This document shows positions 45,185-53,492 of a DNA stretch of 64,000 nt, piece after piece. The notes beneath the pieces were generated by a model, which did not search any database, had not been told where the DNA came from, and saw only the letters and a program-made list of their open reading frames with translations. Location of the stretch: the NCBI RefSeq assembly GCF_000365025.1, contig NZ_KB823011.1, forward strand, positions 1,198,621 to 1,262,620, in the 5' to 3' direction. Positions within the stretch are counted from its first letter, which is position 1. Each line of letters begins with the position of its first letter. This stretch comes from Robiginitomaculum antarcticum DSM 21748. GTDB lineage: Bacteria; Pseudomonadota; Alphaproteobacteria; Caulobacterales; Maricaulaceae. The translations under genes and the position numbers were made by a program.

Positions 45185-46078
45185 ATTATTAAAACTGGTG
45201 CGCTCGGTCGGGCGTTTGCGGCCCGCATAAGGATCGACAGGGGCCTTGATTTCTTCGCGCTTTTTCATCAGCCCCGCCCGTCCGTCCACGCGGTCATAGC
45301 CAAAATTCATATCGGATAATTTGTCATAATCGCCGAGCATTAAATAGCCATGGGGCAGAGTGATCGGCGCCATATTACGCAGCAGGCGCACTTGGGCGGG
45401 CGCGCTGTAATGGCCCAGCGCATTGCCGAACAGGATGATATGAAATTTGCCCAGGGCTTCGGGATTGGACAGCAGGTGGAAATCTGTGAACTCGACGCGG
45501 CCGGACAGCAAATCATTAACGCGCCAATCTGTGCCGTTGCGGGTGAAATAGGTCACCAAATCCATGATCGGCAATCCGCGCTGCACTTCGAAATGGGTGT
45601 AGCTGCCCCGCTTGGCCCGCTCGAGCGCCCAGCTGGGATAGTCGACGGCCACGATCTGGGTGCGCAATCCGGTCATCTGCGATTCGAGCCGGTCCAGCGT
45701 CATGGCCAGCGAATAGGCGTCCTGCCCCGATCCGCAGCCAAACACCAAAATGCGCAGATCCGCGCCGCCATATCCGGCCATAAGCTGCGGAATGACATAA
45801 TCGGTCAGCAGCGCAATGCCGGGTTTGTCGTCGAAAAAGCGGCGCTCGCGTTCCAAAAGCGCGCTGACGACATTGACGGCCAGACGCGTTTGTCCGCGCG
45901 CGAACAGCTCTTCGACCATGTCATGCAGGCTGCCAAAACCTTCGCGGCGGGCCAGCGCGGACAGCCGCGTTTCAATGGCGAAATGATGGTCATCGCCCAG
46001 CGCGACGCCGGTCAATTCCAGCGTCAGGCGGCGAAGCGCCTCATAATAACTGGGGGTAAGGGAGAGCGCGGCAGCCAT
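45179..46078 (-). CDS. Divergent CheR-type methyltransferase-like protein
   Basis: 299 residues. The fold order matches CheR: an N-terminal helical domain (about 1-75), the LLERERRFFDD segment in place of the usual R-x-T-x-FFRD, the SAM loop ILVFGCGSGQDAYSLAM, an acidic strand IVAVDYPSWAL, and HIILFGNALGHYS in place of the usual CRNVLIYF. Several catalytic-region residues therefore differ from active chemoreceptor methyltransferases. It lies three bases after a CheY gene in a unit that begins near chpT. No chemoreceptor gene is in the window, so a role outside chemotaxis is likely. Confidence 0.8.
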   Translation of the reverse strand: MAAALSLTPSYYEALRRLTLELTGVALGDDHHFAIETRLSALARREGFGSLHDMVEELFARGQTRLAVNVVSALLERERRFFDDKPGIALLTDYVIPQLMAGYGGADLRILVFGCGSGQDAYSLAMTLDRLESQMTGLRTQIVAVDYPSWALERAKRGSYTHFEVQRGLPIMDLVTYFTRNGTDWRVNDLLSGRVEFTDFHLLSNPEALGKFHIILFGNALGHYSAPAQVRLLRNMAPITLPHGYLMLGDYDKLSDMNFGYDRVDGRAGLMKKREEIKAPVDPYAGRKRPTERTSFNNL

Positions 46079-46081
46079 GGA

Positions 46082-46447
46082 TTATAAGATCCCGGCCTCT
46101 GCGAATTTGGACTCGATAATGTCCGAGTCAAACGGCTTCATGACATATTCATTCGCGCCCGCTTCCATTGCTTCGATGATTTTATCCACGTCGCGTTCGG
46201 CGGTGCAAAATACCACGACAGGGGCGTCGCCGCCCGGAGCTTTGCGCAAGGCTTTGAGAAAGGACAGGCCGTCCATGATCGGCATATTCCAGTCGAGCAA
46301 TATCGCGTCGGGCATGGATAGCCGGCAAAATTTCATCGCTTCTTCACCGTTTTCGGCTTCCGCGGATTCAAAATCGAGGTCTTTGAGAATGCGTCCGGCA
46401 ACGCGGCGGATCATTTTGCTGTCATCGACAACGAGACATTTTTTCAT
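46082..46447 (-). CDS. CheY-like single-domain response regulator
   Basis: 121 residues with the complete receiver set: CLVVDDSKMIRR, the phospho-acceptor Asp in ILLDWNMPIMDG, VVFCTAERD and the Lys in YVMKPFDSD. It overlaps the upstream gene by four bases (ATGA), so is co-translated with it. Phosphate may come from ChpT or another kinase. There is no output domain. Confidence 0.93.
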   Translation of the reverse strand: MKKCLVVDDSKMIRRVAGRILKDLDFESAEAENGEEAMKFCRLSMPDAILLDWNMPIMDGLSFLKALRKAPGGDAPVVVFCTAERDVDKIIEAMEAGANEYVMKPFDSDIIESKFAEAGIL

Positions 46448-47412
46448 GCCAGGGCCTCCATCATCGTATCGGCCAGAGACGGCTCTTGCGGCGCGTCATG
46501 CGCTTGCGGCCCGGCGGGCATGGCGCTCGCCGGGCGAAGCGGGCAGTGCAGAATAATCGCGTCACCGTCATTGGCGAGCCAGCCGCCAATCGCGTCAAGC
46601 GCGACAATATCGGGCAGCTCGTCCAGTCTTGCGCTTTGCTCCGCTGCGCCGCCATCAGCGTAACGCACGGTCAGGCCGGAGGCGCTTTGCTGCGCGGTCA
46701 GGGACATGTGATGCAGGCGCGCGGGATTGCGGCGCAGCGCCGTTTCAATCCGGTATCGCGTCAGGGTGCACAAGGCGGTTTCAAGCGCCGGCGCGAGGGC
46801 CTGGGACAGCTCGCTGTCATGGCCTTCATAGGACAGGCTGACACGCAGGCCGTGATGATGGGCGGATGACAGCGCGGCATTGGTGACCGGCAGCATCAGC
46901 GCCTCGAAAGGCTGCATGGCGATATCGGCGCGCGGCGCGGGCATAGCCGCGTCATTGGCCGCGCGCGACACGGCGATCAGCTTTTGCAGGGCCGGACGCT
47001 CCGTCTCTGTCGCCAGATGGATGACATTGGCCAGCCGCTCGCGCGCGGCGCCGGATGTGTCAGGCAGAGGCGAGGCGGGGTGCGGGTGGCCCGCGCTTTG
47101 CGGCGTGTGCTCTGCATAAATCGCGGTGGCCTCCCGGGTATCGATCTCGGCCAGTCCGGCTGCATATTGGTCGGTCAGCGTGACCAGCGCTGTGAGCATA
47201 TGCGCGCACAGCGTTTCATTTTCGGCGTTTGCTGCTGCGCCGCATTGCCGGGCGGCCAGAGCGATGCCGCGGGCGCGGACGGATTGTGCGCTCTGGGTGA
47301 GAATATCACAGGCTCCGATAATGATCTGCCACTGCAAAAGCGGCAGCGCGCCGCGGAGCACATCAAGATGCGCGCGGGACGTTTTTACAAATTCGCGTTC
47401 GGCTTTGAACAT
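46444..47412 (-). CDS. Unknown protein with a degenerate GHKL/kinase-like tail
   Basis: 322 residues, alanine-rich. An N-terminal helical region (about 1-120) is followed by a variable linker (HTPQSAGHPHPASPLPD) and a C-terminal part with ALETALCTLTRYRIETALRR and a final DAIGGWLANDGDAIILHCPL. The end resembles the last strands of a histidine-kinase ATPase domain, but no N-, G1- or G2-box is intact. It may be a pseudo-kinase or phosphotransfer scaffold for the CheY next to it. The family is not recognised and this reading is tentative. Confidence 0.65.
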   Translation of the reverse strand: MFKAEREFVKTSRAHLDVLRGALPLLQWQIIIGACDILTQSAQSVRARGIALAARQCGAAANAENETLCAHMLTALVTLTDQYAAGLAEIDTREATAIYAEHTPQSAGHPHPASPLPDTSGAARERLANVIHLATETERPALQKLIAVSRAANDAAMPAPRADIAMQPFEALMLPVTNAALSSAHHHGLRVSLSYEGHDSELSQALAPALETALCTLTRYRIETALRRNPARLHHMSLTAQQSASGLTVRYADGGAAEQSARLDELPDIVALDAIGGWLANDGDAIILHCPLRPASAMPAGPQAHDAPQEPSLADTMMEALA

Positions 47413-47532
47413 GTTGCGTTTTCACCTCTGCGCAGGCGCAATGGCGCGCCCGACATAATATGGGTCAAAACATGGGTAGATTTGGTTAAGGACGGCCTAA
47501 AATTTGCCGCCGCGGGCAGGTTTATTTCAGGC

Positions 47533-48186
47533 TTAGGATTCGGACGGAATCAGCGCGGTAAAGACGACGCGGTCTCCGTCTATGCGGGCTTCAACGCGGC
47601 CTTTGGCTTCACGCGCGATCATGCCGGTATAAAAGGGCTGCACCGTGCGGCCATCCCAGCCATCGTCAGGCGCTTTGCCGGACAGGGTCGCGACAACGGC
47701 GTCGGCGAGGCGGGCTTTGGGGCCTTCGGCGGTCAGGGTGAGGCGGGACATACCGCCTTGGTCTGTCGCCTCAATGGTCAGATCGCCGCCGCGCGGAATG
47801 GCTTGCACGGCCAGCATGGTCAGGTTCAGCAAAAGCCGCGCCGGCGCTTTGGGCAGGCCGTCGGTTTGCAGTTTCCAGCGTAGGCTGGCTTTGCCTTCGC
47901 CATACATACCTTCGGTCAGATTGCGCAGCTCCTGCGTGCCGATGACGCCCGGCGCCGAGCCGCCCGCGCCAAAGGCCAGGCGCAGAAATTGCAGCTTGTC
48001 CGCCGCTTGCCGCGAGCTGACGCGAATAAGATCCATCGCGTCCTCTTTCATATCGGCATTATCGTCATCGTCAAAAACTTCCAGCGCCGCGCCCAGCGCG
48101 CTGACCGGACTGATCAGGTCATGGCAAATCCGCGCGCATAAAAGCGCGGCCAATGTGGCAGGGGTCAGTTTTTTGGGATCGCTCAT
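47533..48186 (-). CDS. chpT: ChpT histidine phosphotransferase
   Basis: 217 residues. The DHp-like helix carries ARICHDLISPVSALGAALE with His22, followed by a degenerate ATPase-like domain, the pattern of alphaproteobacterial ChpT. ChpT relays phosphate from CckA to CtrA and CpdR in cell-cycle control. The ATG at 48186 is chosen over 48201 because GAGG precedes it and the family begins near KKLTPATLAALL. The downstream 322-residue, CheY and CheR-like genes lie on the same strand after a 120-base gap. Confidence 0.92.
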   Translation of the reverse strand: MSDPKKLTPATLAALLCARICHDLISPVSALGAALEVFDDDDNADMKEDAMDLIRVSSRQAADKLQFLRLAFGAGGSAPGVIGTQELRNLTEGMYGEGKASLRWKLQTDGLPKAPARLLLNLTMLAVQAIPRGGDLTIEATDQGGMSRLTLTAEGPKARLADAVVATLSGKAPDDGWDGRTVQPFYTGMIAREAKGRVEARIDGDRVVFTALIPSES

Positions 48187-48265
48187 AAAGTCCTCAGTCA
48201 TGCGGGTCAGCAGGCCATGCGTGCCAATGTGTTAGGCGCATTTGCGCGCCTATAGCAAGCGTAGA

Positions 48266-49147
48266 TCATGGGGTAATTCCGGCCATGGCCAACACCGCTG
48301 CGGGACTGTGGCCAGCGGCGCGCAGCTCAGCAATGGCGGTGCTGGCTTTACGCTTGGCCAGTTTTTCGCCGTCTTGATCGCATATCAAGCCGTGGTGATG
48401 ATAATCCGGCACAGGCCAGCCCATCAAGACCTGCAATAAAACATGGATATCGGTGCTGTCGACCAGGTCTGTCCCTCTTACGATATGGCTGATGCCTTGC
48501 AGCGCGTCGTCATGGGTCACAGCCAGATGATAGGACACGCCGATATCCTTGCGCGCGAGAATGACATCGCCAAAGCGCTCCGGATTTGCGGCGCGCCAGC
48601 CCGGCTCTGCTGCGTTAAAGGCCGCGCTTTCGTAATAGGTCAGCTTATCAAAACCCGCCCCTAGCTCATGGCGCGCCCCCCGCATAGACAGCCGCCAAGC
48701 AAATGGCGCTGCGCTAAGCAGGCGCGCGGCTTCATCAAAGTCCGCTTCGCCCGTATATATACCGGCTGAAGATAGAGCATCGACCTCGCGGCGTGTTTTA
48801 AAACAGCGGTAAATTAATCCGCGCTTTCGCAAATTTTCAATGACAGCGGCATAATCTTCATAATGCGCGCTTTGCAGTCGCACAGGCTGCGGCCACGCAA
48901 AGCCCAGCCATGACAGGTCGTCATATATGGCGTCCGTCAGTTCCGGCTTGCACCGTATATGGTCGATATCCTCGATCCGCAGCAGGCACGTTCCGCCCAT
49001 GACGCGCGCAAAATCAAACGCCTCGAAAGCGGCGCGGGCATGGCCAATATGCAGATATCCCGTAGGCGACGGCGCAAAGCGCGTTCGCACGGCTCCGCTT
49101 TTACGCACAGCGGCGTATTTATTTGGCTTGTCAAAAAACTGTGACAT
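48266..49147 (-). CDS. gluQ: Glutamyl-Q tRNA(Asp) synthetase
   Basis: 293 residues, the short synthetase without an anticodon-binding domain. It has RFAPSPTGYLHIGHARAAFE (HIGH motif), LLRIEDID and the KMSKS counterpart EKLAKRKAS. GluQRS attaches glutamate to queuosine in the anticodon of tRNA-Asp. The C-terminus ends soon after the KLAKR motif as expected. It is single-gene, divergent from the HNH gene. Confidence 0.94.
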   Translation of the reverse strand: MSQFFDKPNKYAAVRKSGAVRTRFAPSPTGYLHIGHARAAFEAFDFARVMGGTCLLRIEDIDHIRCKPELTDAIYDDLSWLGFAWPQPVRLQSAHYEDYAAVIENLRKRGLIYRCFKTRREVDALSSAGIYTGEADFDEAARLLSAAPFAWRLSMRGARHELGAGFDKLTYYESAAFNAAEPGWRAANPERFGDVILARKDIGVSYHLAVTHDDALQGISHIVRGTDLVDSTDIHVLLQVLMGWPVPDYHHHGLICDQDGEKLAKRKASTAIAELRAAGHSPAAVLAMAGITP

Positions 49148-49297
49148 AGGCTAGCTATTGATTCTAAATAGGATGATCAAAAGGATATTCGTCTTCAGTT
49201 GCTGTCATAACCACATATATCACATGTCTATGCGCCGCGCGTTAAATTTGATTGCGCGCCGGGCAGGTTCGGCATTTGCCTTGCAGGCGGCCGGCTA

Positions 49298-49927
49298 ATG
49301 GGACTGATCAATAATCCGCTGCTCAGCCGCGAAATGCGCGGCGACCATATTATGGCCAACCCGATTGCCGAGCCTGATGCGGTGACCTCCGGCGCCTATC
49401 CCTGCCTGATCTTAAATGCCGACTTTCAGCCGCTCTCTTATTACCCGCTCTCCCTGTGGAACTGGCAGGATGCGGTAAAGGCCGTATTTCTCGACCGCGT
49501 GAATGTGGTCAGCGAATATGACCATATTGTGCGCTCCCCGAATTTCCATATGCCGCTACCCAGCGTGGTCAGCCTGAAAGACTTTGTCAGCCAGGGGCGC
49601 GACCCCGCCTTTACGCGGTTTAACCTGTTTCTGCGCGACGGATTTGAATGCGTCTATTGCGCAAGCGGACAGGAACTGACCTTTGACCATGTTTTGCCGC
49701 GCCGTCTCGGCGGACGCACCAGCTGGAAAAATATTGTCGCGGCCTGCTCGCGCTGCAATCTTAAAAAAGGCGGCCGCACCCCGCGCGGGGCGGGCATGAC
49801 GATGCAAAGAAAGCCGTTTCGTCCGACCATGCATCAATTGCAGGCCCAAGGCCGCCGCTTCCCGCCGAATTATCTGCATAAAAGCTGGCTGGACTATCTT
49901 TACTGGGACGTTGAATTGGAACGTTAG
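49298..49927 (+). CDS. HNH endonuclease-domain protein
   Basis: 209 residues. A conserved N-terminal region (LILNADFQPLSYYPLSLWNW, QDAVKAVFLDRVNVVSEYD) precedes the HNH core with zinc cysteines CVYC and CSRCN and the catalytic TFDHVLPRRLGG. This form is nearly universal in alphaproteobacteria and is not part of a restriction system here. It may act in DNA repair or competence. The start could also be the Met at 49349. Function unproven. Confidence 0.85.
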   Translation: MGLINNPLLSREMRGDHIMANPIAEPDAVTSGAYPCLILNADFQPLSYYPLSLWNWQDAVKAVFLDRVNVVSEYDHIVRSPNFHMPLPSVVSLKDFVSQGRDPAFTRFNLFLRDGFECVYCASGQELTFDHVLPRRLGGRTSWKNIVAACSRCNLKKGGRTPRGAGMTMQRKPFRPTMHQLQAQGRRFPPNYLHKSWLDYLYWDVELER

Positions 49928-49965
49928 TCCTTGTGACTCGGCCGCGTCGACCCTATATTCTGATT

Positions 49966-50127
49966 ATGTATAAACGCATCCATCCTTACGCTATAATCGC
50001 GGCACTGGTTAGCTTCATCGGGCTTTTCCTGATGTTGCGTCATCCGCTCTTTGCCTTATTTGGCAGTTTGATTATTTTCTATTTTGTCGACGTCGCAATT
50101 AAAGTGGTTGACCGCCGCGGCAATTAA
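49966..50127 (+). CDS. Small two-helix membrane protein, 53 residues
   Basis: From ATG 49966: MYKRIHPYAIIAALVSFIGL with a second helix FALFGSLIIFYFVDVAIKVV and the basic end DRRGN. It lies between the HNH gene and the cyclophilin gene, on the same strand with short gaps. The start could be a GTG at 49933. No family recognised. Confidence 0.55.
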   Translation: MYKRIHPYAIIAALVSFIGLFLMLRHPLFALFGSLIIFYFVDVAIKVVDRRGN

Positions 50128-50165
50128 CGGCTTTTCACGACAGGCCGAAATCATCAAGGCAACCT

Positions 50166-50786
50166 ATGCAAATCGCCAGCGCTAATATAAACGGCTCCAT
50201 GCGCTCTTTTCTCCTCACATTATCCGCCCTTTTCTTCGCCGCCTGCTCGGGCAATCCGGTTGTGCAGCTGCAAACCGATCAGGGCGTGATCGAGATTGAA
50301 GTCTATGAAGATAAGGCCCCGAAAAGCGCCGCTGATTTTCTCTATTATGTCGATGAAGGCCTGTATGACGGACAGGGGTTTTACCGCGTCGTGCGCCCGG
50401 ATAATGACAATCTCGACATGGGTATGAATATTGTGCAGGGCGGACGGCTGGATCTGGCGCGGCTTATGCCTGAGGTTGATCACGAACCGACCTCGCAAAC
50501 CGGCCTGACCCATCATGACGGGGCCGTGTCACTTGCCCGCGACGCGCCCGATACAGCCAGCGCAGCCTATTTCTTCGTCTCTATTGGCGAGAATAAATTT
50601 CTCGATCATGGCGGGACGCGAAATCCCGACGGACAGGGCTACGCCGTCTTTGGCCAGGTCACGAAAGGCATGGATATTGTGCGCGCTATACAGGCGCGGC
50701 CAACCGATGTGAACGGGCATCCCGAAATGCCGCCCCATCAAATGCTGGCGCAGCCGGTTACTATCATTTCAGCAAAGCGAAAATAA
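50166..50786 (+). CDS. Lipoprotein cyclophilin-type peptidyl-prolyl isomerase
   Basis: 206 residues. The signal SFLLTLSALFFAAC has a lipobox. The cyclophilin domain follows with VIEIEVYEDKAPKSAADFLY, DGQGFYRVVR, SAAYFFVSIGENKFLD and GYAVFGQVTKGMDIV. It probably assists folding in the periplasm. The start at 50166 has AAGG upstream. An internal ATG at 50199 gives a shorter signal and remains possible. It ends two bases before the next gene. Confidence 0.88.
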   Translation: MQIASANINGSMRSFLLTLSALFFAACSGNPVVQLQTDQGVIEIEVYEDKAPKSAADFLYYVDEGLYDGQGFYRVVRPDNDNLDMGMNIVQGGRLDLARLMPEVDHEPTSQTGLTHHDGAVSLARDAPDTASAAYFFVSIGENKFLDHGGTRNPDGQGYAVFGQVTKGMDIVRAIQARPTDVNGHPEMPPHQMLAQPVTIISAKRK

Positions 50787-50788
50787 AT

Positions 50789-51631
50789 ATGGCTCAAGAC
50801 TTTATTCCTATATCCGGTCTCGGCCAAATCGCCGACGATTATGACGTCTTAATTTGTGACATTTGGGGCGTTATTCACAATGGCAAAGTGCCGTTTTTCG
50901 AAGCCTGCGAAGCGCTAAACCGGTTTCGCCAATCGCGCGGCACGGTCGTGCTTGTCTCCAACAGCCCGCGCCCCAGCCGCGCTATCCCGGAACAGCTCGA
51001 CGATTTGCGCGTGCCCGAAGGTATTTACGACGCCATTGTCACCAGCGGCGACGCCACTATTGACGAATTATCGCGCCGTGCGCCCGGTCCGGTGTTCAAA
51101 CTCGGCCCCGACCGGGATGACCGCATCTATGAAGGCCTGGAGCTGCATTTCAGCGGTCTGGACGAGGCGGAATTTATCTCCTGCACCGGCCTGTTTGAAG
51201 ATGATCACGAAACGCCCGATGATTATACCGAGCTGCTCTCACAGGCGCGCGACAATGGCTTGCCGATGGTTTGCGCTAATCCTGACATCCGCGTTAAACG
51301 CGGCGATCACATGATTTATTGCGGCGGCGCACTGGCGCAAAAATACGAAGATATGGGCGGCGAAGTGATTTATGCAGGCAAACCGCACAGCCCGATTTAC
51401 CGCCTGTCGCGCGCCTGGCTCGAAGAAGTGCTGGGCTATGTCCCGGGCGCGGAGCGTATCCTCGCTATTGGCGATAATATCCACACTGACCTGCTCGGCG
51501 CGCAAAATGAAAACTTTGACTGCCTGTTCATTGCTGACGGCATGGACACCGCCAATAGCGAAGCCGCCTTCGATCTCATCCGCGATCACGGTATATCCGC
51601 GCGCTACGTGATGGGCAGTTTGGAGTGGTAG
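50789..51631 (+). CDS. HAD-IIA hydrolase (TIGR01459 type)
   Basis: 280 residues. HAD motif I is CDIWGVIHNGKVPF (a nucleophile Asp, with Trp-Gly where most HAD-IIA enzymes have Asp-Gly), motif II VLVSNSPRP, the cap includes FELEG-like elements, and the late motif is ILAIGDNIHTDLLGA. The family includes NagD-like sugar or nucleotide phosphatases. The IWGV form is typical of this alphaproteobacterial group. Substrate unknown. Confidence 0.9.
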   Translation: MAQDFIPISGLGQIADDYDVLICDIWGVIHNGKVPFFEACEALNRFRQSRGTVVLVSNSPRPSRAIPEQLDDLRVPEGIYDAIVTSGDATIDELSRRAPGPVFKLGPDRDDRIYEGLELHFSGLDEAEFISCTGLFEDDHETPDDYTELLSQARDNGLPMVCANPDIRVKRGDHMIYCGGALAQKYEDMGGEVIYAGKPHSPIYRLSRAWLEEVLGYVPGAERILAIGDNIHTDLLGAQNENFDCLFIADGMDTANSEAAFDLIRDHGISARYVMGSLEW

Positions 51632-51670
51632 GGGATATTTATGTTTTTGATAAAATCTCTCGGTGATTGG

Positions 51671-51715
51671 CCTTCTCCCTAATGGGAGAAGGTGCCCGGC
51701 AGGGCGGATGAGGGG
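51671..51715 (+). repeat. Family-2 hairpin repeat, left boundary of the DUF559 cassette
   Basis: 45 bases: the hairpin CCTTCTCCC / GGGAGAAGG, then GTGCCCGGCAGGGCGGATGA and GGGG. The inverted partner at 52060-52104 matches at 40 of 45 positions. The repeat ends five bases before the ATG of the nuclease gene. Confidence 0.88.
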
Positions 51716-51720
51716 ACATA

Positions 51721-52056
51721 ATGGACAGGGTTAGCTTCGCTAGACAATTACGTAAATCGCAGAGTGATGCTGAGACTATATTTTGGCAAAAAATCAGATC
51801 AAGACGATTTTGCCGATTAAAATTCAAACGCCAAGTTCCGATTGATAAATATATTGCAGACTTTGTTTGCGAACATGAAAAATTAATTATTGAATTAGAC
51901 GGCCACCAACATAACGAAAATATTGCGTATGATGACGCCCGTACAGAAATAATGCAGCGCTATGATTACCGTATTTGGCGAATTAGAAATGAAGATATAT
52001 ACGACGATGTCGACCAAGTCCTCTATGATATGAAACAATTTTTAGGCCAGAAATAA
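51721..52056 (+). CDS. DUF559 (Vsr-like) endonuclease-domain protein inside an inverted-repeat cassette
   Basis: 111 residues. The PD-(D/E)XK-like core of DUF559 is clear: LRKSQSDAETIFWQKIRSR, FKRQVPIDKYIADFVC with its Asp, KLIIELDGHQHNE and the ending YRIWRIRNEDI. The same fold is used in very-short-patch repair nucleases. The frame fills the space between the two inverted repeats, with five bases at its start and three after its stop. There is no methylase or other partner. This suggests a selfish unit or a gene carried by the repeats. Activity is inferred from the intact ELDG/Q motif. Confidence 0.9.
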   Translation: MDRVSFARQLRKSQSDAETIFWQKIRSRRFCRLKFKRQVPIDKYIADFVCEHEKLIIELDGHQHNENIAYDDARTEIMQRYDYRIWRIRNEDIYDDVDQVLYDMKQFLGQK

Positions 52057-52059
52057 TCT

Positions 52060-52104
52060 CCCCTCACCCGCCCTGTCGGGCACCCTCTCCCGTTAGGGAG
52101 AGGG
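52060..52104 (-). repeat. Family-2 hairpin repeat, right boundary of the DUF559 cassette
   Basis: Inverted copy of 51671-51715. Its hairpin is CCCTCTCCC / GGGAGAGGG, where one T-A pair of the left copy has become C-G, so pairing is kept by a double change. Confidence 0.88.
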
Positions 52105-52136
52105 ACGATGATCTTAAATTTTTTGATTTATATTTA

Positions 52137-52159
52137 CCAGCCTACGCTGGGATGAGCGG
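52137..52159. repeat. Short dispersed repeat, family 3, copy 2
   Basis: A 23-base unit containing GCTGGGATGAGCGG, with three differences from the copy at 43462-43484. It lies just beyond the DUF559 cassette. Confidence 0.55.
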
Positions 52160-52169
52160 ATAGAAGAGG

Positions 52170-53393
52170 TTACTCCTCTTTCTCCAACCGCCGTGCATTG
52201 CGCAGGTCTGGGAATAAATAAGCCCATAGACCCGCGACGCCGATTGCGGCCACGCCGCCGCCGGCGACGGTGAGTATGGCGCCGAGGCGGGCGGCCATGA
52301 ATCCGGCGCGCGCTTCGCCAAGCTCGTTAGACGCGCCAAGGAAAATGGAGTTCACCGCATTGACCCGCCCGCGCACATTATCCGGCGTCCAAAGCTGTAG
52401 CAATATCTCGCGGATATACACGCTGATCATATCAAAAGCCCCGACGGCGATGAGCGCGAGAACGGACAGCCAGGGCAGAGCGGATATGCCGAACACGGCC
52501 GTCGCCAGACCAAATAGCCCGACCGTCACAAATAGGATTTTACCGGCGTGATCGCGAATGGGGAATATCAGCAAAAGCCCGATCATGGTCACGGCGCCGA
52601 CGCCCGGCGCGGCGCGCAGAAGGCCATTGCCGAGCTTGCCGATATTTAAAATCTCGTCGGCATAAATAGGGAGCAGGGCGACCGCGCCGCCGAGCAGCAC
52701 GGCAAATAAATCCAGCGAAATTGCGCCCAGCACGATTTTGGTTTTCCAAATATAACGAAAGCCTTCCGTCAGCGTGTGCCAACTATTCGCTTTTGTCTCA
52801 TAGCTCTGCTCCGGTTTGGGAATAGAGAATATTAGCGTCATGCTAACCGCGAACAAGACGCCCGAAATGCCGAAAGCCAGCTTGGCACTCAACAGATGCA
52901 GTACGCCGCCAATGGCCGGGCCGATAATCGAGGCGAGCTGCCAGGTCAGCGTGACCCAGCCTATGGCGTTGGCAAAGTCGGGTTTGGGCACCAGATTAAC
53001 GACCAGCGAAGATGAGGCCGGCGAGAAAAAAGCCCGCGCCGTACCGAATATCACGAGCACGCCAAGCACGGGCACGGCGCGGAAATTGCCTGTCAGCGCC
53101 AAAGCCAAAATCGATAGCGCGCAGAGCATTTCCACCCCGATTGACGTGCCCATCACGGCGCGCCGCCCTAATTTATCGGCGGCCAGTCCTGTCACCATGA
53201 CCAGCAGCAGGGCCGGCAGGAACTGCACCAATCCGATCATACCGAGCATAGCGGCGCTTCTTGTGACCTCCCAAATCTCAAAGGCCACGACGGTTGCGAG
53301 GATTTGCGTGCTGCAGGCCGTTATAAACCGCGCGGCAAAATAGCGCCTGAAGGCGCTATGCCTGAAAGATGAAAATCGTGCGCCGCGCTCCAT
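52170..53393 (-). CDS. MFS transporter of the EntS/enterobactin-exporter-like group
   Basis: 407 residues, about eleven or twelve membrane helices. The motif after helix 2 reads GLAADKLGRRAVMG (G-x-x-x-D-x-x-G-R-R), and a later copy is at the centre. Helix content and the short loops fit the MFS_3 / EntS-like exporters. The ATG at 53393 (MERGARFSSF) is preferred over a TTG at 53420. Substrate unknown. Nothing nearby is for siderophore synthesis. Confidence 0.85.
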   Translation of the reverse strand: MERGARFSSFRHSAFRRYFAARFITACSTQILATVVAFEIWEVTRSAAMLGMIGLVQFLPALLLVMVTGLAADKLGRRAVMGTSIGVEMLCALSILALALTGNFRAVPVLGVLVIFGTARAFFSPASSSLVVNLVPKPDFANAIGWVTLTWQLASIIGPAIGGVLHLLSAKLAFGISGVLFAVSMTLIFSIPKPEQSYETKANSWHTLTEGFRYIWKTKIVLGAISLDLFAVLLGGAVALLPIYADEILNIGKLGNGLLRAAPGVGAVTMIGLLLIFPIRDHAGKILFVTVGLFGLATAVFGISALPWLSVLALIAVGAFDMISVYIREILLQLWTPDNVRGRVNAVNSIFLGASNELGEARAGFMAARLGAILTVAGGGVAAIGVAGLWAYLFPDLRNARRLEKEE

Positions 53394-53492
53394 GACGCGG
53401 CCATAAACGGGCGGCGGCAATTTATCAACGTATTACGGCTTGATAGATTAAACGGCCCCGCTATTGTGGCCCGAACTTTTACGGGGTGAGTA

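Noticed and set aside
49298-49927. HNH protein as a restriction enzyme
   Set aside because: No methyltransferase nearby, and the protein belongs to a widely conserved chromosomal family.
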